In this document: piece after piece, positions 20,548 through 31,083 of the stretch
How positions within the stretch are numbered: position 1 is the first letter of the stretch
Layout of the letters: each line of letters starts with the position of its first letter
Source: an uncultured Acetatifactor sp.
GTDB lineage: Bacteria; Bacillota; Clostridia; Lachnospirales; Lachnospiraceae
DNA length: 64,000 nucleotides
NCBI GenBank assembly: GCA_947581865.1
Contig: CANPWA010000004.1
Location: 1 to 64,000 of the forward strand
Reading direction: 5' to 3'
Notes under the pieces: generated by a model
Seen by the model: the letters and a program-made list of their open reading frames with translations, nothing else
Told to the model about the DNA's origin: nothing
The model's database searches: none
Translations under genes and position numbers: made by a program

Positions 20548-20976
20548 TAACAGGAATATAAATATCATAACCGATGCCGACGGCAAGAAGCTGGTGCTGA
20601 TCAATGACATCCGCTTCAAAGGGAAACGGCGGATTGACTGGGACGATGTAAAACAATATCTAAAAGGCTATGTCGGAGACTATTATGAGATTGAGGAAAA
20701 TGCAGAGCGTATTTTCATCGGTAATGAGCTGCCCGAAGAATATACAGAATCAGAAAGCAGGAAAAATCTTATGGGCGCAAACGCAAGAGCCAAAGCAAAT
20801 GCTGCCACCGCCATACCGGAACTGATACAGATTGCCTCAAATCCGGCTTATGAAGAAAACCGGAAGGAAAAGCACAGTAAAAACGCCATGCCCGTCTGCT
20901 CATTAACCACGCTGAAAACGACAGAAAATATCTGTATGACATTCTGGCAATAAAAAAAGAAACGAGCAAGCCGTAA
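20540..20976 (+). pseudogene. Decayed mobile-element accessory gene with internal deletion/frameshift
   Basis: Frame 1 encodes MIDNRNINIITDADGKKLVLINDIRFKGKRRIDWDDVKQYLKGYVGDYYEI...NRKEKHSKNA. A second frame then gives HARLLINHAENDRKYLYDILAIKKETSKP-stop. Confidence 0.6.
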
Positions 20977-21049
20977 CAAGATGTACGGTGAAAACCCATT
21001 TCTTATTGTCAATAATAAACCTTTTCTCCCATACTGTCAATCCCTGATT

Positions 21050-21364
21050 TTAATTTTCAGTGATAAGCTCCACCATGTTTGTGGAGATCAGTCCCACCGG
21101 ATCCAGTTCCAGATTCTCATCCAGGAGATATACAAAGCGTTTTTCATTGATCCCGTCCTGTACCTCATAGACGGTCCTCCGGTAGTCCACTTCCCCGAAG
21201 ATGGTCTTTATGGTAGTGTGTCTCAGACCTTTGTCCCGGTATCTTGCCTTATCACGCTGTTCCTTCAGCTGTTTGTCATACCGTTCCAGAAACTCTTTGG
21301 TGAACTCCCGGCAGATCTGTATGATAGGGAAGGGGCTTCGACCTCTTCTTTTTATTTTTGCCAA
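21050..21364 (-). mobile_element. Truncated ISLre2/UPF0236-type transposase remnant
   Basis: DKARYRDKGLRHTTIKTIFGEVDYRRTVYEVQDGINEKRFVYLLDENLELDP matches the N-terminal region typical of this family; catalytic part missing. Confidence 0.72.
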
Positions 21365-21647
21365 TGAAAATCATACTCTAAGGGTGTCCATATAAAAGCA
21401 GCTGTATCAAGGGCAACAACTGCAAACCCCACTGAAAGAAAGAACGAAGCAGCTTCAGGCGGCCAGGACATTTTTCTATATCCGATGGTCTTTTTTCCAA
21501 CGCCATCATAAGCAGCCGCTTTCTTTTACAAATTTATCCGTATCAATCAAAATTATCCCGCAAACCTAAAATGCCTGTTCTCATTATATATTATCGAAGC
21601 CAGTTTCCTCGTTCATCACTTAAAATAAAACCGCCGGAAAGATGAAG

Positions 21648-22571
21648 CTATTCAGCAGCATCAAACTTTTTTATATTCTCCTGCTCCAGATCGTCTAATT
21701 CTTTTAGACTCATGGACGGCTCTATTTCGTCCATCCATACGTGCCAGTCTTCTTTTACCTGCTCCAGCGTCTGCCCCAGATACTTTACATAGTCGTCCTC
21801 TGTTTCGCCATTGCGTATCAGGTTAAGCGTCGTTTCCATACCGTATTTTTCCACCAGATACTCCACAAAAAGCTCACTGTAAAAATACCAGAGACGACTG
21901 TTTGCCGTTTCGTATCCATAAGGATATCCTCCCTCCTGTCCCACTTTCTCAATGATTTTATCCTGCTCATCCTGGCTGAATGCCTTCAAATAACGCGGAA
22001 AGAGAAGCTTAAAAATCTCCACCCGTGTCCAGTCAGGTCTTTCGTCCCAAATATAGGATACCATTCCCACGCGGTAATTAACATAATCACAAAGCCCCTC
22101 CTCCAGTGACTGAGAAAATGACGGACCGCACATAATATGAGTCAGTTCATGCGCAAGAAGGGCATCTGCTCCATGCCCGGCTTCAAGCGCTTTCAGGCTA
22201 AGAACCAGATTACTATTTAAGCGCTTGTCGGATGTTTTGCCCAGATAGTTTGTTCCAGAGTGTCCGATGCGCCCCATTTCTACTGAAAATTCCAGCGTAT
22301 CTGCCTGCACACCTGATTTTTCCCACCAGTTGTATATTCCCAGCAATTCTTCTATTTCCTTCATATATTGCGCTGTTGCGCTCTCAAAGGCTTCCCTGCT
22401 TGGAAACGCGCTTTTGCTTAAATCATAGCTGTCCCAATAATCCGCGACATAATAAAACTCTAAATTCAACTCCTTATGCGGAACCTCTTTTTTCCCGCAG
22501 CCAGCAAACAATAAAATGCATAGCATTGCAAAAAATAATACCCTGTTAATTTTCATTTTCCTAAAAAACAC
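21648..22571 (-). CDS. Lipoprotein with zinc-metallopeptidase-like HExxH motif
   Basis: Lipobox LLFAGCGKK; LLAHELTHIMCGPSFSQSLEEGLCDYVNY. Confidence 0.7.
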   Translation of the reverse strand: MFFRKMKINRVLFFAMLCILLFAGCGKKEVPHKELNLEFYYVADYWDSYDLSKSAFPSREAFESATAQYMKEIEELLGIYNWWEKSGVQADTLEFSVEMGRIGHSGTNYLGKTSDKRLNSNLVLSLKALEAGHGADALLAHELTHIMCGPSFSQSLEEGLCDYVNYRVGMVSYIWDERPDWTRVEIFKLLFPRYLKAFSQDEQDKIIEKVGQEGGYPYGYETANSRLWYFYSELFVEYLVEKYGMETTLNLIRNGETEDDYVKYLGQTLEQVKEDWHVWMDEIEPSMSLKELDDLEQENIKKFDAAE

Positions 22572-22970
22572 CTTCTTTATCTATACTGTGCTTTCTTTCG
22601 CCAATAATCATCCCATCTGAACATATCTTTCAGTATTCGTATATACGTAGAAAATTTTATTCCAAACCGTCTGCCCGCCAAATTTATCCCAATACTCCTG
22701 CATGACGTCCATTGTGTCTATAAGCTGTATCATTCATTGTTCATCAATTCGATTGTAACTTTTGTAATTTTATCACATATAACTAGAAATTTCATAGCCC
22801 TGGGTTATTTTAATATATAGTAATGTTACAGTCGAGTTTTATGCCGTCCTGCAATCCCATTCCGTAAGCGACTTCCCCATATGCCGCCCCACATTCACTG
22901 GCAGCTGAGATTGCGTCATCCACAACCAGTTTTTTTCTTCCATCGCAAATGCTCCGCGGCACGCCGCACG

Positions 22971-24965
22971 TCAGGACTGTTTCAGCTTAAACTGCGCGAC
23001 CGTATCCATCAGAGACTGCGCGCACTCGCCCAGGCTGGCCGAGATCGCGGCATTCTCCTGTGCGCTGGCCGCATTACTCTCCACCATGCCGCTGATGGAA
23101 CGGATGTTTTCCAGGATCCCGTCCGCCGAATTCTTCTGAGTATCCACGAAGCTGACGATCTCGTCAACCATCGCCGTGTTGCCGGCGGAGTGTTCCGCGC
23201 TGTCCGCGATCGTCTTATTCACTCTCTCCACCAGCTCCTTGCCGCGCTCCACGGAAGTCAGGGACTTCGAGATCACGCTGCTGATCTTGGCGCTGGACTC
23301 CGAGCTGCTGGCCGACAGGCTGGAAATCTCCTCCGCAACCACAGCGAATCCCTTGCCCGCCTCTCCGGCTCTGGCCGCCTCGATGGAAGCGTTAAGCGCC
23401 AGCAGATTGGTCTGGCTGGCGATGGCGTTGATCTCCGTCACAAATCCGGCGATCTCGTCGTAGCAGGCCACGATCTCGTCCATGGCGCCCACCAGTTCGC
23501 TCATCTCCGTGTTGCCCAAGGCAAGATGGTGATTCACATAGTCCGCGTTGGACTTAATGGATGCCGCAAATTCCGCGATCTTCTCCATGTTGTCGGTCAG
23601 CGTTCCCATCTCCTCGGAAGCGCTCTGCACGGAAGCGTTCTGCGTCGTCGCCGCCATCGCCACGCTCTCGCTCGTGGCGGACAAGTCTTTGGAAAAGTGC
23701 AGCACCATCGCCGCCTGCTCGTTGATCTCCGCGAAGCTGTGGTTCAGCGCGTCCACGATATCAACCAGCGCGTCCTTAATCTTTTCATAATCGCCCGCAT
23801 AGGCGCCGTCCACATCAAAATTCAGGTTTTTCTCCGAAATGGCCTTCACGGTGTCGGAGATCTCCGTGATGTAGTGTTCCAGCTTCTGCATCGTATCGTT
23901 CAGCGCCACGGACAGGGCGTTCACCTCCTGCGACTGTTCATCCACGCCGAAGTGATAGTTAAGCTGCCCTTCCGATATCTTGCTCACATTGGCCGCCAGC
24001 TCCTCCAGCGGCATAAACATGGGGCTGATGCCCTTGGTCAGCTGCTGCTTGGCGATGCCGCTCAGCGCGAAGCACAGTACCGCCGTCAGCACGACGGTGA
24101 CAAGCACCACGACCAGCACGCTGGAGAGGGAAGTCACGGCTACGGCATCCCAGCCCGTCGCCTCCACAGGGCTGCTGATGGCAAATTTCGGACCGCCCGC
24201 ATAATCCCAGATCAGTTTGGTTGACAGGATTTCTTCACACACCCTGGCGTACTGACCGTTCAGCGCATCCGCCACCGTTGTGCTCTTATCCACGCGCAGC
24301 GCCAGCTCCTGATCCGGGTGGGTCAGGATCAGCCCGTCCTGCGTCGTCAAAAACACATAGCTGCCGCCGTCGTAGGAGCCCTCTATCAGCGACACCAGAT
24401 CGTCCATATACATATCCAGCCCGGCTACGCCTACGATGGCGCCGTCCCTGGTGATCGCCTTGGAGAGCGTGACACAGATATTGCCGCTCTGCTCATCCAC
24501 ATACGGTTCGGACACATACACGTCGTCCATGGCCGCCGCACCTACATACCACGCCCTGTCGGTTACGACAAAGTCATCATCCGGCACCCAGCCGCCCGAC
24601 ATATAGGTCATAATGCCGTCCGGGTAAATCACGCCGTCCTGTTTCACGCAGACATAAACCGCAGACACATCATCGTACATCTCCACCATCGCGTCCACAT
24701 AACTGTAATATTCTTCTTCGGAGCCGCCTACCGGCGCGCCTGCCGCCACCGAATCGATCAGCGCCGCCTTCTGCTCCATCTGTCCGTTGATCTGCGAGCC
24801 GTAGAGCTGCACCCGCATACTATTTTCCTTTACCATATAAAATAGGTTGATCCCCAGAACGATGATACCGGCCGCGGCACACAGCCCCATGATAATCCTT
24901 CGCACCGATCTGTTGGCTTTCCTGTTGACGTTGAAACTTAATTTCTGCAGCTGCATACGAATCAC
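22971..24965 (-). CDS. Methyl-accepting chemotaxis protein (dCache-type sensor)
   Basis: N-terminal TM, extracellular sensor, second TM, HAMP-like region, [37 protein letters not shown]. Confidence 0.95.
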   Translation of the reverse strand: MIRMQLQKLSFNVNRKANRSVRRIIMGLCAAAGIIVLGINLFYMVKENSMRVQLYGSQINGQMEQKAALIDSVAAGAPVGGSEEEYYSYVDAMVEMYDDVSAVYVCVKQDGVIYPDGIMTYMSGGWVPDDDFVVTDRAWYVGAAAMDDVYVSEPYVDEQSGNICVTLSKAITRDGAIVGVAGLDMYMDDLVSLIEGSYDGGSYVFLTTQDGLILTHPDQELALRVDKSTTVADALNGQYARVCEEILSTKLIWDYAGGPKFAISSPVEATGWDAVAVTSLSSVLVVVLVTVVLTAVLCFALSGIAKQQLTKGISPMFMPLEELAANVSKISEGQLNYHFGVDEQSQEVNALSVALNDTMQKLEHYITEISDTVKAISEKNLNFDVDGAYAGDYEKIKDALVDIVDALNHSFAEINEQAAMVLHFSKDLSATSESVAMAATTQNASVQSASEEMGTLTDNMEKIAEFAASIKSNADYVNHHLALGNTEMSELVGAMDEIVACYDEIAGFVTEINAIASQTNLLALNASIEAARAGEAGKGFAVVAEEISSLSASSSESSAKISSVISKSLTSVERGKELVERVNKTIADSAEHSAGNTAMVDEIVSFVDTQKNSADGILENIRSISGMVESNAASAQENAAISASLGECAQSLMDTVAQFKLKQS

Positions 24966-25310
24966 CTCATCCTATTTCGATTGTCAAAACGGCACGGGTT
25001 CTGCCTTACACAAGCTTACCCCCCCTGCGAGAATCCTGTCAACCGCTTTTGATTTTTACATGGTAAACACTTAACAGATTGAACGCAAAAAAGCACCTTG
25101 CTTTCTTGGCAAGCGCTTCATAATTCATATCGCCGGGATTGGTGCATGAAAAATACATACAGGATATGCGAACCGTCGCCAAACAATACTTTATCTTCCC
25201 CGATCGTAACATAGCGTTCTGCCGGATAGACCGACATATTTTTTCAAAGAAAGGGCTGATCATGTGAAACCCCGTTTGTGTGATGCCTTTTTGGATCACT
25301 GTTTCCATCG

Positions 25311-26015
25311 CTATTTCAATAAACGCTTTATCTGGGCTTCCTCCGCCTCCGGCAGTATCCTCTGAAACTGTTCCAGCACCCGCATATAAGATTCTTCCGG
25401 CGCGCGCCGATAAACGGCATCGGTAAAATCGGTTCCATACAGCTTCTCCGGGGTGGAATACTCCGCAATGCCCCAGCCGTATCTGTTCCCATATCTGTCA
25501 CGGGCATACCGAAAATCGCTGATCACCACATAACACTGCTTCTGCAGCCGGGTGATCATTCCCTCAAGCCCTTTGCGTCCGCCTTTCCCGTAATTGCCGA
25601 TCTGTTTGAGGGATTTGGACAGGATGGGCGCATTGGCGTCCAGAAGCTCAAACAGTTCCTTGTCATAATATGACGCAAGCCCGTCGTCATATCTCGCGTC
25701 GAAATCATACCCGTCCCTTCTGTAATTGGCAAAATCCGGAAACCACTCCGCGCTGATATACATGGCCTTATTGCGCAAAAACTTCCCATAGGCGCATCCG
25801 GTCTGCCGGATGACCGGGCCTTTCCATTCCCATGCGTCCCAAAAGCTCTCGCTTCCGCCATACCATCGCTTTGGAGCAATATGTTCTTCCAGAGAAAATC
25901 CCGGAATTTCGTTCGCAAAGAACGGCACAAACCCCATTTTCTCAATCAGATCCGTCAGTTCCTGCATGGAATCGACGGTAAAATCATCTGCATATGTCAT
26001 CTTTTCCGCACCCAT
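25311..26015 (-). CDS. AlkZ-related / conserved hypothetical protein
   Basis: PGFSLEEHIAPKRWYGGSESFWDAWEWKGPVIRQTGCAYGKFLRNKAMYIS resembles AlkZ-related proteins of Clostridia. Confidence 0.6.
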   Translation of the reverse strand: MGAEKMTYADDFTVDSMQELTDLIEKMGFVPFFANEIPGFSLEEHIAPKRWYGGSESFWDAWEWKGPVIRQTGCAYGKFLRNKAMYISAEWFPDFANYRRDGYDFDARYDDGLASYYDKELFELLDANAPILSKSLKQIGNYGKGGRKGLEGMITRLQKQCYVVISDFRYARDRYGNRYGWGIAEYSTPEKLYGTDFTDAVYRRAPEESYMRVLEQFQRILPEAEEAQIKRLLK

Positions 26016-26235
26016 TGATCTGTTTCCCTGTCATTTGAATCAATAATTTTCAGCATTTCCTTGTTCCGTCTATCTTATTGTACGCCCCCCAAATGTTGAT
26101 TGCAATAGTAACCCCGACAATAGAGACCCCATAATTCATTTTGCGGTAATTGTGTTTTGCGGTTGGGCATGATATAATGTCAAGCAGCACGAAACGGTTG
26201 AAATGCCGGGGATGTCCGGCAGAATGGAGCATTTT

Positions 26236-26967
26236 ATGATTACAGATTTTCTGGAGAGGGAATCGGCAGAGGCCAATAAGAAATTTCGTCGGCTGATGCT
26301 GATTTTTGTCGCAGTTGTTGGCGCTGCCGCCGCAGTGATCTATTGGGGAGTGGGAGATGAACTGTTTGATTTCAGCGATGAGAGGACGGCGAGGCTCGTC
26401 ACCGTGCTGCTCGTCATGATAGGGATCCTGCTCATCTGCGTCCTTACGGTCTTCCTCCTCACCATGCGGCCGGCGAAAAACGGAAAAAATCTGCTGCTGC
26501 CTTTACGGGAAACGACTCCGGAGGAAGCGGCAAAGATCATAAACCGGGAGGTGGCGGAGGGAAAGATCCTGTATGAGGAGACGCTGGATCATAACATCCC
26601 GGCCAAGCACAACCCCCGGATCGTGCTGACTCCCTCTTATCTGCTGCTGATCGGATACAGCATGGAAAAAATAAGGGCGATTCCCCGTGATCAGATCCTG
26701 TGGATCGGCGCACAGATCGGCTATAAGGGGGGACCCTATTATGTCCGTCTGATCATCTTTACGCGGGAACAAATGCTGGATTGCAACGTAAACGATATTG
26801 AGCATGCAAAGCGGATCGCCGAGGGACTGTATCAATATATTCCAAATGTGTTCCGTGATCTCGAATGGCAGGATGATCATTTTCCGCATATGCTTGAAAA
26901 GCTGTATCAGACAGACCGGGACGGGTTTTTTGCGCTGCTTGAGGAAGCAGAAGAAACGCCTCATTGA
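26236..26967 (+). CDS. Hypothetical membrane protein, two TM segments and cytoplasmic domain
   Basis: Start MITDFLERESAE with upstream GGAG; LILIFVAVVGAAAAVIYW-like and VTVLLVMIGILLICVLTVFLL segments. Confidence 0.65.
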   Translation: MITDFLERESAEANKKFRRLMLIFVAVVGAAAAVIYWGVGDELFDFSDERTARLVTVLLVMIGILLICVLTVFLLTMRPAKNGKNLLLPLRETTPEEAAKIINREVAEGKILYEETLDHNIPAKHNPRIVLTPSYLLLIGYSMEKIRAIPRDQILWIGAQIGYKGGPYYVRLIIFTREQMLDCNVNDIEHAKRIAEGLYQYIPNVFRDLEWQDDHFPHMLEKLYQTDRDGFFALLEEAEETPH

Positions 26968-28055
26968 TCAAAATATTCCTTGATCTCCCGCATCCGCTCC
27001 TTCTGAGCCACCGAGAACGGGCATCTGCCATTGCAATGCCCGCAGCCGATACAATCGGCGGCATTCTTTTTCAGCGCCCGGTAATGCTCCCTGGCCATAT
27101 CGTCTCCGATCTTTGCCAGATCATAGAATTTGTTTACCGCGCCGATGTCGATCCCTGCCGGGCAGGGCGCACAGTGGTTGCAGTATACGCACTTCCCGCC
27201 TGCCTCCGGCGGGGCAAAGTCACCGATCACGCTGTAATCCAGCGCGCTCTCCGGCTGCTCCTCATATTTTAATAAATATTCTATTTCCCTAACGCTCTGC
27301 GCTCCGGGCAGCACCGTCAGCACGCCGGGTTTATCCAGCGCATAGCGGATGCACTGATACTGCGTGAGGGCTTTCCCAAAGGGTGATGTTTTCTTATCCA
27401 AAAGCTGTCCGCCCGAAAAAGGCTTCATCACGGATATCCCGACTCCCTGTTTTTCACACTGTCTGTAAATCTGCGCCCGTTCATCCACTCCGCCGTAAGC
27501 ATATTCCCCCTGATGATAATCATAGGCCGGATTGACGGAAAACATCAGCATATCGATCAGATCCCCATCCAGTATCTCGCGGATCACGGACGGCGTATGG
27601 GAAGACGCTCCGATGTGCCTGACCACGCCCTGGCTTTTCATATCCAGCAGATACCGCAATATGCCGTTTCTCTGATAACTTGCCCAGTCCGCCGAAGAAT
27701 CCATGCAATGAATGAATCCGTAATTGATATAATCCGTTTTCAGATCCCGTAACTGCCTGTCCACTGAACGCTTGACCGTGTCCAGATCCAGGGTCCAGCC
27801 GTAGGTAACTTTGGAATAATCCGCACCGAAATGAATCTGGTACAGGACCTGATCCCGCACATCCGAAAGCGCCTCGCCGAAAATCGAAAAAGCGCTCCCG
27901 TCCCCGGCGGCAAGGTCAAAATAGTTGACACCGCCCTCATATGCCCGCCGCACCGTGCGGACCGCCTCGGTTCTGCCCGCTTCCACGATGTACGCTGTCC
28001 CCATTCCGATCTCGCTGATCCGATCCCCGGTCCTTAGATTTGTTCTGTATTTCAT
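26961..28055 (-). CDS. Aldo/keto reductase with C-terminal 4Fe-4S motifs
   Basis: RISEIGMGTAYIVEAG..., CVYCNHCAPCPAGI, CIGCGHCNGRCPF; start reassigned to MKYRTNLRTG, preceded by GGGAAGGGAGAAGCT. Confidence 0.9.
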   Translation of the reverse strand: MKYRTNLRTGDRISEIGMGTAYIVEAGRTEAVRTVRRAYEGGVNYFDLAAGDGSAFSIFGEALSDVRDQVLYQIHFGADYSKVTYGWTLDLDTVKRSVDRQLRDLKTDYINYGFIHCMDSSADWASYQRNGILRYLLDMKSQGVVRHIGASSHTPSVIREILDGDLIDMLMFSVNPAYDYHQGEYAYGGVDERAQIYRQCEKQGVGISVMKPFSGGQLLDKKTSPFGKALTQYQCIRYALDKPGVLTVLPGAQSVREIEYLLKYEEQPESALDYSVIGDFAPPEAGGKCVYCNHCAPCPAGIDIGAVNKFYDLAKIGDDMAREHYRALKKNAADCIGCGHCNGRCPFSVAQKERMREIKEYFDQ

Positions 28056-28393
28056 AGCTTCTCCCTTCCCACACGGAATATTGAACTGTCTCATTTGGAA
28101 ATCCGGGAAAACGGATTTTATTTTATCGAGTCCGCAAACCCTTAAAAAGGCTATACACAGCCCTAAATTATAGCGGGGAACTTGCCCTGAAACTTTCCCC
28201 TGTGTTATCTCCTTTTTCACCGATCCAACGGGCTACACAAGTTTTTCTTGTAGGGAATTATAACACATTATGGACAGGACAGAAAGAACTGATCGAAATA
28301 CTTTCTAAAAAATTGCTGATATGGTACAATATTAGCGAAACAGATTGGGATTTGTCTAAACACCCATTTCCACGATCACAACGGAAGAACAAC

Positions 28394-28437
28394 AAAAAGG
28401 GCAGTTATGAACGTAAAGTTTTCAACCGCCCTTTTGT
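28394..28437. terminator. Terminator-like inverted repeat
   Basis: CAAAAAGGGC ... GCCCTTTTG arms with T-rich flanks, next to the stop of 28447..28920. Confidence 0.5.
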
Positions 28438-28446
28438 TTGAACATC

Positions 28447-28920
28447 CTACAATTCCCCGCGAAGTTTTTCACACTCCTGCGCCATTTCCCGCATATCTTC
28501 ATCGGGAACCATTTCTCTCAGGTCATAAGCCAGCGGATTTTCCGCAAAGTCAGCCAGTGCCTTATGAATAACGGCTTTTTCCTCCGGTGTAGATAAGATA
28601 GATACCTCAGAGCCTTCCCCGTCTTCCGACAACTGCGCCAATGACACACTTCCATTCACCTGGCACTCCAGCATCAGCGCCGCAAGATCCGCAACCAAAT
28701 CAATGGCATAATAAAAGGGGTATTCCCTGCCCTCCGAATCGACGTATCCTAACTCCGGCTCTGTCTTGCGGAAATCTCCGTTCAGTTTATCCAAACCCGT
28801 ATCTGCAAAGATTTCACTCAAAGAAATTTCCGCTTTCTGCTTGTCCTCCAGATATTCCACCAGCGTCAGGCTGTCGTCTGTTCCGCCGATATAATTGCCC
28901 CAGTATTTTTCGATATACAT
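28447..28920 (-). CDS. Hypothetical acidic protein
   Basis: Start at MYIEKYWGNYIGG; acidic composition; single gene with terminator. Confidence 0.6.
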   Translation of the reverse strand: MYIEKYWGNYIGGTDDSLTLVEYLEDKQKAEISLSEIFADTGLDKLNGDFRKTEPELGYVDSEGREYPFYYAIDLVADLAALMLECQVNGSVSLAQLSEDGEGSEVSILSTPEEKAVIHKALADFAENPLAYDLREMVPDEDMREMAQECEKLRGEL

Positions 28921-29443
28921 ATGTTTCCTCCTTCGTATTATAGAGTCATACCCACTCTTTACCAATTCTATGGTTTCGGGTATGCTGTTAAAGCTGCTGT
29001 GGGCTGGTTCTTCCCTTTTATTTTCCCAACCGCGCTTTTAGAATTTCGGCAAATTCCTCAATATAGTATCATAGTATCCAAAGTTATCCGCTTTCCAGAA
29101 AGCGCAGTAATCGCGCCTTGATATGTCCGATACGCAGCGCAAAATCTTCTCCCTGCACGGGCAGCGGCTTGAAAATATTTTATCTGTTTCAGCATACTGT
29201 CCAACTGCTTGTAACGATACTATCAAATAGTATATACAGTATAACGAATGCGGTCAAGGGGCAGGAGTCTGATCCCGGCACATGCGGAGCGCAAAACTGG
29301 TATGGTAAAAAAGTTCTGTTCTGGCTCTTTTTATCAAGCCACTTTTTCTATAAACTGTCATTAAAATTCCATGGCGGCTGATCCTTTCAAAAAGGAGGCA
29401 GAATGATCATCCGACAGAAAGAAGAAGGACAGGAGGAAGTATT

Positions 29444-30295
29444 ATGAAAAAAGATTCGGAAAAGAAAGAGACACAAAGAGAAAACAAGACCGGTGATACC
29501 GTCCGCCGGAAAAGCTACGGGCTGCTGGTCGCAGGCGCAGTGCTCCTCGCGGCATCCATCGCGTGTTCCCTGCTCACCTACAAGGACTATACGGAAGGCG
29601 TGGAACGCCCTTATGCTTACAGTCTGACATTCTTGTTTTTCGCCGTAATGCTGACGCTGAGAGGGCTGTATCTTGCCTTTGTCGGGGTACTCCCCACACA
29701 GAAGGCAGACATCCGCCGCCTGGCTCAGGCAGGGCTGTTGGCAGCGCTGTGCTATATCGGTTTCGCCTTCTTCAAGATTGATATCCCCGTGGGAACGGAA
29801 AAGACATCCTTCCATTTTGGCAATGTATTCTGTGTGCTTGCCGCACTGCTCCTGGGAGGCTACTGGGGCGGTCTCGCCGGAGCCATCGGTATGACCATCG
29901 GAGATCTGACCACTTCCTACGCCACCAGTGCGCCCAAGACCTTTTTCCTGAAGCTGTGCATCGGTCTGATCGTAGGTTTTGTGGCACATAAGCTTTTTAA
30001 GCTCACACGTTCCCACTCTCCCAAGTATGTGACGGGAGTCACTATCCTTGCAAGCGCCTGCGGCATGGGCTTTAATATCTTCGCGGATCCCCTTGTGGGA
30101 TACTTTTACAAGACGTATCTGATGGGAGTTCCACAGGAGCTCGCAAAGACCCTGTCCAAGATCGGCGCAGTCACTACCTTTGTCAACGCCATCGTCGCGG
30201 TGATAGCAGCTTCCGTCTTTTATCTGGCGATCCGCCCAGCGCTCAAAAAATCAGGGCTGTTCGTACAGCTCGACCCGGACAGGGAAAAAATATGA
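29444..30295 (+). CDS. ECF transporter S component
   Basis: GLLAALCYIGFAFFKIDIPVGTEKTSFHFGNVFCVLAALLLGGYWGGLAGAIGMTIGDL is typical; AGGAGGAAG RBS. Confidence 0.88.
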   Translation: MKKDSEKKETQRENKTGDTVRRKSYGLLVAGAVLLAASIACSLLTYKDYTEGVERPYAYSLTFLFFAVMLTLRGLYLAFVGVLPTQKADIRRLAQAGLLAALCYIGFAFFKIDIPVGTEKTSFHFGNVFCVLAALLLGGYWGGLAGAIGMTIGDLTTSYATSAPKTFFLKLCIGLIVGFVAHKLFKLTRSHSPKYVTGVTILASACGMGFNIFADPLVGYFYKTYLMGVPQELAKTLSKIGAVTTFVNAIVAVIAASVFYLAIRPALKKSGLFVQLDPDREKI

Positions 30296-30297
30296 TT

Positions 30298-31083
30298 TCA
30301 CTCCAGGAAGGTGAGATCTATACTTCCCATGGCACATTCCAGACGAAAATCTTTAGGGGCATCGTTATCGATGTCCCTTTCCTGTGCCATCGCTCCCACG
30401 GACTGCCCTCCTATGTTCACAGAGCCGGAGACGATCTCTATCTGATAATTAAAATCTGTTGCTGTACCCGCGAGCTGCATTTCCACCGTGCCCATGGCAC
30501 ACTCCACATCCGCCTCCCGGCGGATGTCTCCCCAAAGGGCAAGCGACCCCATCCCCACTTCCGCATCCAAAGAATCCGTGTTCAGGGCGGACAGGGAGAT
30601 ATCCCCCGCACCAAGCTCGATCTCCACCTTTTCAGCCGATAACTCCGCATTGCCGGTGATCTGCCCTGCTCCCAGGGAGAGCTCTATCTGCTCAAAGGAA
30701 TAGCCTTCCGGCACCGCGAGGATGATCTTGCCCCTGTCTTTCACCAGCTTTACCACATGGTCGGGCACACCGTTGATACAGAGTGTGTTTTCTTCCACAT
30801 AGCAGTCATATCCGTCCGCTCCCTGCACGGTCACATGAAAGTCCCCGTCCCGGGAAGGTACAAATTCGATCTGGCAGGCTCCCGCCTCCACATTGAGTTT
30901 TGTCACACTCCCGACCTTAAAACTTTGTTCCGTATTTCTTTTGTCCGGGGAATCCTGCAGGGAATCCCTGAGCTTTACATAAACGGCGGGGCCTTTGACC
31001 ACTCCCGCTGTCAACACCATAACAAAACCTGTCACGATAAATATAAGGGCAATGATCGCCGACACTTTCATAAATTTTTTCAA
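30298..31083 (-). CDS. DUF4097-family beta-strand repeat protein
   Basis: N-terminal TM; repeated ELGAGDISLSALNTDSLDAEVGMGSLALWG-type motifs. Confidence 0.85.
   Translation of the reverse strand: MKKFMKVSAIIALIFIVTGFVMVLTAGVVKGPAVYVKLRDSLQDSPDKRNTEQSFKVGSVTKLNVEAGACQIEFVPSRDGDFHVTVQGADGYDCYVEENTLCINGVPDHVVKLVKDRGKIILAVPEGYSFEQIELSLGAGQITGNAELSAEKVEIELGAGDISLSALNTDSLDAEVGMGSLALWGDIRREADVECAMGTVEMQLAGTATDFNYQIEIVSGSVNIGGQSVGAMAQERDIDNDAPKDFRLECAMGSIDLTFLE

Noticed and set aside
22881-24224. 447-aa plus-strand ORF
   Set aside because: Antisense to the well-supported MCP gene; His/Arg-rich translation typical of a spurious shadow frame.
25039-25308. 89-aa minus-strand ORF
   Set aside because: No clear RBS or domain; weak coding character.
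29121-29443. Possible riboswitch upstream of the ECF S component
   Set aside because: Structured-looking leader, but I could not match TPP, FMN, cobalamin, THF or preQ1 motifs by eye. An Infernal/Rfam search would be decisive.
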